Source: JAEUJM01 sp964635055 (GTDB lineage: Bacteria > Actinomycetota > Acidimicrobiia > Acidimicrobiales > DATDAH01). Taken from it: DNA of 64,000 nucleotides. The stretch's first letter is position 1. Each line of letters starts with the position of its first letter. The stretch lies in contig CAZWMT010000028.1 of assembly GCA_964635055.1 (NCBI GenBank), forward strand, positions 1 to 64,000, in the 5' to 3' direction. The notes under the pieces are model-generated. The model was given only the letters and a program-made list of their open reading frames with translations, made no database searches and was not told where the DNA came from. A program made the translations under genes and the position numbers. This document shows positions 56,443-64,000 of this stretch, piece after piece.

Positions 56443-56637
56443 CCTCACCTCACGCCTGACATCGGCAGCTCCTTCGTCGCTGCGGCTTCGCCATCCGGTT
56501 CATCCGCGTCGCTGCTCCGCTCCGCTGCGCAACCTCACCTGACGCCTGACATTGGCAGCTCCTTCGTCGCTGCGGCTTCGCCATCCGGTTCATCCGCGTC
56601 GCTGCTCCGCTCCGCTGCGCAACCTCACCTCACGCCC
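56443..56637. repeat. dispersed intergenic repeat, tandem copies B and C
   Basis: Two nearly identical 90-bp units (56443-56532 and 56533-56622) differing at about two positions, followed by the first 15 bp of a third. The family member at 12441 shares the core. The third partial unit overlaps the last codons and stop of the AsnC-type gene. Confidence 0.9.
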
Positions 56638-57086
56638 CAGGCATACGTCTGCTTCTCGAGGTGGAGGTAGGGGAACGCGTCGGCGGAGCGCACCCCGGGC
56701 AGGGTCCGCACCTCGTCGTTCAGCAGGGCCAGCAACTCGTCGGTGCCCTCGCACACGGTCTCGACCAGCACGTCGTAGCCGCCCGAGGTGACCACCACGT
56801 AGTCGATCTGGTCGATGCCCGCGAGGGCACGGGCGAGCGCCCGCAGGTCGCCGTCGGCCCGGATGCCGATCATCGCCTCCAGGTTGAAACCCAGCGCCAG
56901 TGGGTCGGTCACCGCCACCACCTGCATCACCCCCCGCTCGATCAGGCGCTGCACGCGCTGGCGGGCCGCGGCCTGCGACAGACCCACCGCGGGCCCGAGG
57001 CGGGCGTACGGCAGGCGGCCGTCGATCTGCAACTCGGTGATGATCGCCTTGTCGATGTCGTCCAGCGCGATGGGTTCGCTCGTCAT
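56625..57086 (-). CDS. Lrp/AsnC-family transcriptional regulator
   Basis: A 153-residue regulator. The N-terminal helix-turn-helix is LDDIDKAIITELQIDGRLPY, GPAVGLSQAAARQRVQRLIE; the C-terminal RAM (ligand) domain includes DYVVVTSGGYDVLVETVCE and LPGVRSADAFPYLHL. Such proteins sense amino acids or related compounds. ATG at 57086 with AAGGAA 9 nt upstream. The last three residues and stop are supplied by a dispersed repeat. A 12-bp palindrome in the 187-nt divergent region is a candidate autoregulatory site; the nearby aldehyde dehydrogenase and aminotransferase genes could be targets. Confidence 0.9.
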   Translation of the reverse strand: MTSEPIALDDIDKAIITELQIDGRLPYARLGPAVGLSQAAARQRVQRLIERGVMQVVAVTDPLALGFNLEAMIGIRADGDLRALARALAGIDQIDYVVVTSGGYDVLVETVCEGTDELLALLNDEVRTLPGVRSADAFPYLHLEKQTYAWGVR

Positions 57087-57198
57087 GTTCACCGGTTCCT
57101 TGGCGCAGCCGCTGTCGAGCCAGGATGGCAGAACGCCGTCAGGTGGCGTCGGCGGTGGTCACCAGCACCACGCAAAGTGAACTCACGATGACATTCTG

Positions 57199-57210
57199 TG
57201 AGATATCTCA
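57199..57210. promoter_or_regulatory. palindrome between AsnC-type and GGDEF/EAL genes
   Basis: TGAGATATCTCA, a perfect 12-bp palindrome and AT-rich against its surroundings; GTGAACTCAC, an imperfect partner, lies just before it at about 57177. Probable Lrp/AsnC binding site. Confidence 0.5.
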
Positions 57211-57273
57211 TTGACAACCCTCCGTGCACCTGCGCACGCTCAGCGGGTAACCCGCCACCGAGGGTGTGATGCA

Positions 57274-58863
57274 GTGCCCGAGATCGTGCAACCAGTGCCG
57301 GGCGGCGCAACGGTGACGTCCACCCGCGCCCCGGCGGTGACGACAGGTGGCGTGACCGACGACGACCTCCGCCTGAGCGCCGACGACCTCCGCGAGCGGG
57401 TGGCCGACCTGGCCCGGCGGGCATCGCACGACGAGCTCACGGGGCTGGCGAACCGGTCACTGCTGTTCGACCGGCTCGAGCACGCCCTCGAGCGGTCGCG
57501 TCGATCGGGCGGCGAGTGCGTGCTGTTGTTCATCGACATCGATCACTTCAAGGTGGTGAACGACTCGTTGGGCCACGCCGCCGGCGACGAGCTGCTGCGA
57601 GCGGTCGCCGACCGCCTGCGGTCGAGCTGTCGCGACGCCGACACGCTGGGTCGGCTCGGGGGTGACGAATTCCTGGTGATCTGCGAGGACACCGACCTGG
57701 CCCACGCCGAGATGGTGGCGGACCGCATCGCGAGCGATCTCCGGGTGCCGATCCCGCTCGGCAAGCGCCGGATCGTGGTGTCCGTCAGCATCGGCATCGC
57801 CGGCTCGGGCCTGCGTGACCATGACCCCGGACGCCTGTTCCGCGACGCCGACACGGCGCTGTACCTGGCCAAGGACCTCGGCCGGGGCCGCCACGCCGTC
57901 TTCACGGAGGCGACCCACCGCCAGGCGGTTCGGCGGCTCGAGCTGGAGGCTCGGCTGCGCGACGCGCTCGCCGCCGATGCCATCAGCGTGCGGTACCAGC
58001 CCCAGGTCGAGCTCCTCACCGGTCGGGTGGTGGGGGCAGAGGCGCTCCTGCACTGGGAGGCGTCCGACGGGACCGTCATCGAGCGCGACGAGTTCCTGCC
58101 GGTGGCCGAGGAGACCGGCCTGATCACCGAGCTCGGCCGGCGCGCCCTCGAGGACGCCTGCCGGTGCCTCGCCGGGTGGCAGTCGACGCTGCGCCGAGCG
58201 CCGCGGTCGGTGACCGTCCACGTGTCGGCCCATCAGTTGATCGAGGCCACCTTCGCCGACGAGGTGCTGGACTGCCTCCGGCGCCACGGGCTGGAGGCCC
58301 GACGGCTGTGCCTCGAGCTCGCCGAGGACACGCTCCGGGCCGGTGGTGAAGCGGCGCGACACACGCTCGACCGCCTGCACGGCATGGGTGTCTACCTCAG
58401 CATCGACGACTTCGGCACCGGCTACTCGTCCCTGGCGCGCCTCCGCGACCTGCCCTTCGAGGTGCTCAAGATCGACCGGGGCTTCGTCTCGGGGCTCGGT
58501 GGCGAGTCGGCCGACCTCGCCGTCATCTCGTCCATCATGAGCCTGGCCCACGCCATGGGCCTCCACGTCATCGCCGAGGGCATCGACAACCACCAACAGG
58601 CCGCCGCCCTCGTCGAGCTGGGCTGCCTCGTGGCCGAGGGGCCTGCGCTGTCGCCGTCACTGGCCCCCGACGAGCTCGCCGGGCTGGTCGCGTCCCCGCC
58701 CGCCGGTCTGCGGGTCCTCGCCGGGCCGGGCGGCGGGCCCCAGCACGACGGCCGTGGGCCCTGCGGGCCGCCCCGTCGGGTCGACGACCTGCCGTCGCGG
58801 GCCCGGCTCCGCTTCATCGACGAGTTCATGTACCAGCTCGGGGCGCCGGGGACCTCGAGATGA
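57274..58863 (+). CDS. GGDEF-EAL cyclic-di-GMP protein
   Basis: A 529-residue cytoplasmic protein without sensor domain. The GGDEF domain (about 45-215) has DELTGLANRSLLFDRLEHAL, FIDIDHFKVVNDSLGHAAGD and the intact active site LGGDEF. The EAL domain (about 230-480) begins GAEALLHWE and keeps DDFGTGYSSLARL, but EGIDNHQQ replaces the usual EGVET, so phosphodiesterase activity is uncertain. The C-terminal 50 residues are Pro/Arg-rich. GTG at 57274 has GAGGGTG 7 nt upstream. Divergent from the AsnC-type regulator; followed by 17-bp tandem repeats and a membrane-protein gene. Confidence 0.92.
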   Translation: MPEIVQPVPGGATVTSTRAPAVTTGGVTDDDLRLSADDLRERVADLARRASHDELTGLANRSLLFDRLEHALERSRRSGGECVLLFIDIDHFKVVNDSLGHAAGDELLRAVADRLRSSCRDADTLGRLGGDEFLVICEDTDLAHAEMVADRIASDLRVPIPLGKRRIVVSVSIGIAGSGLRDHDPGRLFRDADTALYLAKDLGRGRHAVFTEATHRQAVRRLELEARLRDALAADAISVRYQPQVELLTGRVVGAEALLHWEASDGTVIERDEFLPVAEETGLITELGRRALEDACRCLAGWQSTLRRAPRSVTVHVSAHQLIEATFADEVLDCLRRHGLEARRLCLELAEDTLRAGGEAARHTLDRLHGMGVYLSIDDFGTGYSSLARLRDLPFEVLKIDRGFVSGLGGESADLAVISSIMSLAHAMGLHVIAEGIDNHQQAAALVELGCLVAEGPALSPSLAPDELAGLVASPPAGLRVLAGPGGGPQHDGRGPCGPPRRVDDLPSRARLRFIDEFMYQLGAPGTSR

Positions 58864-58913
58864 CGGGCACCGCGAGATGACGGGGACCGCGAGATGACGG
58901 GGACCGCGAGATG
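58856..58913. repeat. 17-bp tandem repeats at a gene junction
   Basis: Three full units of CGAGATGACGGGGACCG type (first with one C for G) plus the start of a fourth. Each carries GAGATGA; the first provides the stop of the GGDEF/EAL gene and the fourth the ATG of the next gene. Confidence 0.85.
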
Positions 58914-59672
58914 ACCTGGGCCCTCGGACTGGCCAGCCTGGCCCTCGGCGTCGCCTACACGGGCCTCGGTGTGCTCACCATGGACGAGCTCCGACGCGAC
59001 ACCCGCACCAGGGGGTTCTCGCAGTTCGGGGCCGCGTTCGCCCTGATGGCGTTCACCTGCGGTCCCCACCACCTGTTCGACGGGTACCACGTGCTCGCCG
59101 GGGAGTACCCGGCCAGTCCGCTCGTGGCCGTCGCCGTGCTGGTGGGTCTCCCTGCGGGTTGGGCGGTGGTGTCCCTGCGCATCGAGGTGCTCTTCGGCGG
59201 TAGCGGCGAGCGGGTCATCGCCGGCACACCCGGGTGGCTGGTGGCGTGTCCGCTGCTGTTCGCGGGCATCGCCGGCGCGCTGGTCGCGCTGAGTGCGGCC
59301 GGTCCGGGCGTCGCCGAGCATCCCGTCAGCGTCCTGTCGCTCGCGTCGCTGGCGCTCGTCGTCTGCTACGTGATGGTGGGGTGGTTCCTGCTACGCACCC
59401 AGGTGCGGCGTCACCGCGAGCTCGGGCTCTGGTCGCTGTCGGGCCTGGCGCTCGGTGCGGTCTTCCCCACCTGCGCGTTGATGCACCTGACCTTCTCCTT
59501 GGAGAACGCGGGAGACGTGCACATGGCGGCCCTGGACGCCGTGGGGGTACCGGCCGCGATCTACTTCCTCATCGTCGTGCACCGCATCTACCGCCAGTCG
59601 CTGGTGGACTGGAACCGGCGGCCACTGGTGGGCGTCGCCGGTGAGCCGGCCCGACCGTCCCCCTGGAGCTGA
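58911..59672 (+). CDS. multi-pass membrane protein of unknown function
   Basis: A 253-residue integral membrane protein with about seven hydrophobic segments (ALGLASLALGVAYTGLGVL, FGAAFALMAFTCGPHHLF, VAVAVLVGLPAGWAVVSL, LLFAGIAGALVALSAA, SLASLALVVCYVMVGWFLL, ALGAVFPTCALMHLTFSL, AAIYFLIVVHRIYRQSL). Several histidines lie at membrane edges (CGPHHLFDGYHV, ALMHLTF), suggesting metal or heme contact, but no family is recognised. The ATG sits in the last unit of the 17-bp repeat, 47 nt after the GGDEF/EAL stop. Confidence 0.75.
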   Translation: MTWALGLASLALGVAYTGLGVLTMDELRRDTRTRGFSQFGAAFALMAFTCGPHHLFDGYHVLAGEYPASPLVAVAVLVGLPAGWAVVSLRIEVLFGGSGERVIAGTPGWLVACPLLFAGIAGALVALSAAGPGVAEHPVSVLSLASLALVVCYVMVGWFLLRTQVRRHRELGLWSLSGLALGAVFPTCALMHLTFSLENAGDVHMAALDAVGVPAAIYFLIVVHRIYRQSLVDWNRRPLVGVAGEPARPSPWS

Positions 59673-59703
59673 TCCCGGCGGGCACATCCCTGCCGTGCGC
59701 GGC

Positions 59704-59709
59704 TAGGGT
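59704..59709 (+). promoter_or_regulatory. -10-like box upstream of the aldehyde dehydrogenase
   Basis: TAGGGT, 82 nt before the ATG at 59792; would give a leader of about 75 nt. CGAATCGTTCG at 59716-59726, a short inverted repeat just downstream, may be an operator. Confidence 0.35.
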
Positions 59710-59791
59710 GGCGACCGAATCGTTCGTCAGATCTGCGATCGACAAGCGAATCACTCGTCATAGCGGATCCGTCGCAGCACTCGGAGGGGAC

Positions 59792-61225
<1,434 letters not shown>

Positions 61226-61268
61226 CTCGTCACCGAGTACCCCCCGAGTCGAGACACAGGAGAAGGAC

Positions 61269-62624
61269 ATGAGTGAGCAGTTGATGGAACGGGCCCAGGC
61301 CATCATCGAGGTCGAGGGCGCGGCGATGCGGTCCCGCACCCCGAGGTCCGCGGCCCTCTACGAACGTGCGGTTCGGTCGATGCCGTTGGGGGTGGCGTCG
61401 TCGTTCCAGGCCGCCGAGCCGTGGCCCATCTACCTCGAGCGCGGCGAGGGCAGTCACGTGTGGGACGTCGACGGCCACGAGTACGTCGACTACCACTCGG
61501 GCTTCGGCGTCAACGCCGTCGGCCACGCCCACCCGAAGATCATCGAGGCGGTCGACGCGGTGGTGCGTCGGGGCACCCACTTCGCGGTCACCACGGAGCT
61601 GACGGTGGCCTTCGCGGAGGAGCTGTGCCGGCGCTTCGGGCTCGACCAAGTGCGGTTCTGCAACTCGGGCACCGAGGCCACCATGGATGCCATCCGCATC
61701 GCCCGTGCCTTCACGGGCCGCGACAAGGTGCTGAAGATCGAGGGGTCGTACCACGGCCACCACGACACCGTGATGTTCTCGGTCGTGCCCGACACCGACG
61801 AGATGGGTGACCGCGAGAACCCGTTGTCGACGCCCATGTCGCTCGGCATCCCGGCCGAGATGGCCGAGGACACGCTGGTGGTCCCGTACAACGACGCCGC
61901 GTCGCTCGAGCGCATGCTGAGCGAGCGCGGCAGCGAGATCGCCTGCCTGATCATGGAGCCGGTGATGATGAACATCGGCCTCGTGCTCCCCGACGACGGC
62001 TACCTGGCCGAGGTCCGTCGCATCTGCACCGATCACGGCGTGGTGCTCATCTTCGACGAGGTCAAGTGCGGCGCCACCATCGCCGCCGGCGGTGCCACCG
62101 AGCTGTTCGGCGTGCAGCCCGACCTGGCCTGTTTCGCCAAGGCCATCGGCGGCGGCACACCCACCGCCGCGTTCGGCGGCCGGGCCGAGGTGATGGACGT
62201 CATCGCCCACGGCGCCGCGCAGCAGGGCACCTTCAACGGCAACCCCCTGGTGGCCGCCGCCGGCCTGGCCGCGCTCACCGAGGTGCTCACCCCGGACGCG
62301 TACGAGCACATGGCCAAGCTGGGAGCGCGCCTGGCGGCCGGCTGTCGCGACGCCATCGCGGCGCACGACATCCCGGCCAACGTGGTCGACCTCGGCTGCA
62401 AGGGGTGTGTCTGCTACCGGTCCGAGCCGCTGCGCAACTTCCGTGACTTCCTCGAGACGAACGCCACGCTGTTCGCCGCGTCGTGGGCGTGGGTGATCAA
62501 CCGGGGCATCTTCATGACCCCGGGCGACGAGGAGCAGTGGACCATCTCGGCCCAGCACACCGAGGACGACATCGACCGCTACGTGGAGGTGTTCGGGGCG
62601 TTCTGCGCCGAACTGGCCCGGTAG
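61269..62624 (+). CDS. class III PLP-dependent aminotransferase
   Basis: A 451-residue aminotransferase of the class III (GSA/omega-amino) group. Motifs: HVWDVDGHEYVDYHSGFG, FCNSGTEATMDAIRIARAFT, EGSYHGHHD, VVLIFDEVKCG and the PLP-binding Lys in CFAKAIGGGTPTAAFG. It resembles glutamate-1-semialdehyde-type proteins in sequence, but the partner dehydrogenase suggests an amine:pyruvate or 2-oxoglutarate aminotransferase. AGGAGAAGG lies just before the ATG. Probable second gene of the aldehyde dehydrogenase operon. Confidence 0.9.
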   Translation: MSEQLMERAQAIIEVEGAAMRSRTPRSAALYERAVRSMPLGVASSFQAAEPWPIYLERGEGSHVWDVDGHEYVDYHSGFGVNAVGHAHPKIIEAVDAVVRRGTHFAVTTELTVAFAEELCRRFGLDQVRFCNSGTEATMDAIRIARAFTGRDKVLKIEGSYHGHHDTVMFSVVPDTDEMGDRENPLSTPMSLGIPAEMAEDTLVVPYNDAASLERMLSERGSEIACLIMEPVMMNIGLVLPDDGYLAEVRRICTDHGVVLIFDEVKCGATIAAGGATELFGVQPDLACFAKAIGGGTPTAAFGGRAEVMDVIAHGAAQQGTFNGNPLVAAAGLAALTEVLTPDAYEHMAKLGARLAAGCRDAIAAHDIPANVVDLGCKGCVCYRSEPLRNFRDFLETNATLFAASWAWVINRGIFMTPGDEEQWTISAQHTEDDIDRYVEVFGAFCAELAR

Positions 62625-62689
62625 CGCCGCCACCGACCGCTCTGCGTGGCGAAGTGGCCGCGCGACGCGACGACGGCGCCAACCGGCGC

Positions 62690-62695
62690 TAGGGT
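62690..62695 (+). promoter_or_regulatory. -10-like hexamer of sensor gene
   Basis: TAGGGT followed by 8 nt and the GTG at 62704. Confidence 0.45.
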
Positions 62696-62703
62696 CGTTC
62701 CCA

Positions 62704-64000
62704 GTGAATTCCCAGCGCTCGCCTCTGGCGATGGCGTTGGTCGTCCTGATCGGTGGGCTGGTCGCCAGCGTGATCGCGGCTGCCGTGTGGCGCGGCGTGT
62801 TGCAGGACCACGCCCGCAACGAGTTCTCGTTGGCGTCGCGCTCGGTCGAGCGCCGGGTGGAGGCACGCCTCGACGCCCTGGCCGGCGCCGGTCGGGTCAC
62901 CCGAACCGGGGTGGTGGCCGCCGGAGCTGGGCTCGACAACGAGGCCTTCGGCGAGATCGCGGCCGAGGCCGTGGCCGACCTGTCCCCCGGTGCGGTGGCC
63001 AGCGTGGCCTACGTGCAGCCGGTGGCCGGCGCCGAGGTGCTGGACCTGCGGGACCAGGTGCGCGAGACCGGTGTGGCGGACTTCAACGTGAACAGCCTCG
63101 CGCCGGGCGACGACCACCTCATCGCCACCTACGAGGCGCCGTCCACCGCCGTGGACGTCCTCGACGGCCTCGACCTGGCGTCGATCCCCTCGGCCGAGGC
63201 CGCGCTCGACGCCTCCCGCGTCGAAGGCCGAGCCATCGTCAGCGACCGCTTCGAGTCGCTGCCCACCCAGGCCCTCGAGACCTATCCCTCGCTGCGTCAC
63301 AGCGGCATCGGTGTGGTCGTGCCGGTCTACGGCGCCGCGGTGCCCACCACCACCGCGGCACGGGTCCAGGATCTCCAGGCCTGGATCGTGGTGATGGTCT
63401 CGGCCCAGGACCTCGTCGAGCAGGCCGTGGACGCGGGGGGCAGTGACCTGCAGGCCCAACTGGAGGAGCTGGCCGACCCCGATGCGCCCTCCGCCGTGGC
63501 GGGGACGCTGGTGGCGTCCTCGCTGATGGACGACGAGGGGCGGGCCCCGTCGCTGGCCAGTGACGACGCGGACACGATCGACACCGCGACCATCGACCAA
63601 CTGGGCCAGCGCTGGCTGTTGACCGTGGTCGACATGAACGGCCTCGGCGATGTCGCGCTGCGCGAGCCGCTGTGGATCCTGGCCGCGGGCACCGCCCTGT
63701 CGGTGCTGCTCAGCGCGCTGGTGTGGAGCCTCGGCAACACACGGGCCGGGGCGCTGGCCCAGGCCGCATCGCTCACCGCCGAGGTCCGGCGCACCGAGGC
63801 CCGGTTCCAGGCGTTGGTGCACAACCTGCCGGATCTCATCGTGGTCACCGACGACGAGCGCACCATCTCCTACATCAGCCCGTCGGTCACCCCGCTGCTC
63901 GGCTGGTCGCCCCAGGAGGCCGAGGGGGCCACCCTCCTGGCCATGATCCACCCGGACGACGCCGATCGCATGGAGCAGGCGCTCGCCGCCCGTTCCCTCG
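62704..64000 (+). CDS. CHASE/PAS membrane sensor protein (5' part)
   Basis: The frame is open at the right edge, with about 432 residues visible. An N-terminal membrane helix (ALVVLIGGLVASVIAAAVW) is followed by an extracytoplasmic CHASE-like domain (VADLSPGAVASVAYVQPVAG, DRFESLPTQALETYPSLRHS), a second helix (WILAAGTALSVLLSALVWSL) and the start of a PAS domain (FQALVHNLPDLIVVTDDERT, YISPSVTPLLGWSPQEAEG). The output domain lies outside the window; histidine kinase or GGDEF/EAL are both possible, the nearby GGDEF/EAL gene making the latter attractive. GTG chosen for the TAGGGT box 8 nt upstream. Confidence 0.85.
   Translation, partial: MNSQRSPLAMALVVLIGGLVASVIAAAVWRGVLQDHARNEFSLASRSVERRVEARLDALAGAGRVTRTGVVAAGAGLDNEAFGEIAAEAVADLSPGAVASVAYVQPVAGAEVLDLRDQVRETGVADFNVNSLAPGDDHLIATYEAPSTAVDVLDGLDLASIPSAEAALDASRVEGRAIVSDRFESLPTQALETYPSLRHSGIGVVVPVYGAAVPTTTAARVQDLQAWIVVMVSAQDLVEQAVDAGGSDLQAQLEELADPDAPSAVAGTLVASSLMDDEGRAPSLASDDADTIDTATIDQLGQRWLLTVVDMNGLGDVALREPLWILAAGTALSVLLSALVWSLGNTRAGALAQAASLTAEVRRTEARFQALVHNLPDLIVVTDDERTISYISPSVTPLLGWSPQEAEGATLLAMIHPDDADRMEQALAARSL

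Noticed and set aside
57211..57216. TTGACA as a -35 box for the GGDEF/EAL gene
   Set aside because: No acceptable -10 hexamer at 16-18 nt downstream.

Overview
The window is very GC-rich and gene-dense, with many GTG starts, frequent 1-4 nt stop/start overlaps and many starts preceded by a TAnnnT hexamer only 6-9 nt upstream (the leaderless pattern known from actinobacteria). Gene content (split-type methylmalonyl-CoA mutase, MeaB, GlpX, Asp-type MurA, DUF3152, DUF2510, mycosin-like protease) points to an actinobacterium, probably of the Acidimicrobiia type. That placement is inference; no rRNA is present.

Layout. 1-1365: 3' part of atpD and all of atpC. 1.5-8.7 kb: a 2H-phosphoesterase/GNAT fusion, a cupin, a PPOX flavoprotein, then a minus-strand sugar-phosphate operon glpX - lsrF-like aldolase/thiolase - RPE/LsrE-like epimerase - bifunctional aldolase/dehydrogenase, the last carrying three tandem in-frame palindromic repeats. 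8.7-17.4 kb: methylmalonyl-CoA mutase large subunit, an Asp-rich protein, a J-domain protein, an alpha/beta hydrolase, an L,D-transpeptidase lipoprotein, an MFS transporter divergent from murA, and a NifU-like protein. 17.4-25.1 kb: a secreted protein, a TetR-controlled operon with a PEP-utilising-type protein, meaB, an enoyl-CoA hydratase, an MBOAT acyltransferase and an M23 lipoprotein.

25.3-51.3 kb is the most unusual region. Its core (36.3-42.2 kb, minus strand) is a compact operon for a complete eukaryote-like ubiquitin-type pathway: RING-like protein, E2, a membrane trypsin-like protease, a ubiquitin-like protein ending in Ala-Gly, E1, a membrane-tethered JAMM isopeptidase and an FHA-like membrane protein. 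Around it lie further FHA-like/glycine-zipper membrane proteins, zinc-ribbon/TM proteins with different ectodomains (discoidin-like, SH3, unknown), a DUF3152 metalloprotease, a DUF2135 protein, DUF2510 proteins, a membrane subtilase fused to a vWA domain, and cell-wall hydrolases. Several otherwise unrelated proteins share a short acidic motif (hydrophobic-x-[ST]-x-[DE][DE]-L) near the cytoplasmic N-terminus. Together this looks like an envelope-spanning module in which cytoplasmic ubiquitin-like modification is linked to extracytoplasmic proteases and binding domains. Components of this kind are known from comparative genomics; the function of this arrangement is unknown to me.

51.5-64 kb: a fused electron-transfer flavoprotein, a dCTP deaminase-family protein, a large membrane protein, an AsnC regulator divergent from a GGDEF/EAL protein, a membrane protein, a gamma-aminobutyraldehyde-dehydrogenase-like enzyme, a class III aminotransferase, and the start of a CHASE/PAS sensor running off the end.

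There is no gene-free stretch above 300 bases. I saw no tRNA, rRNA, CRISPR array, IS element or integrase.
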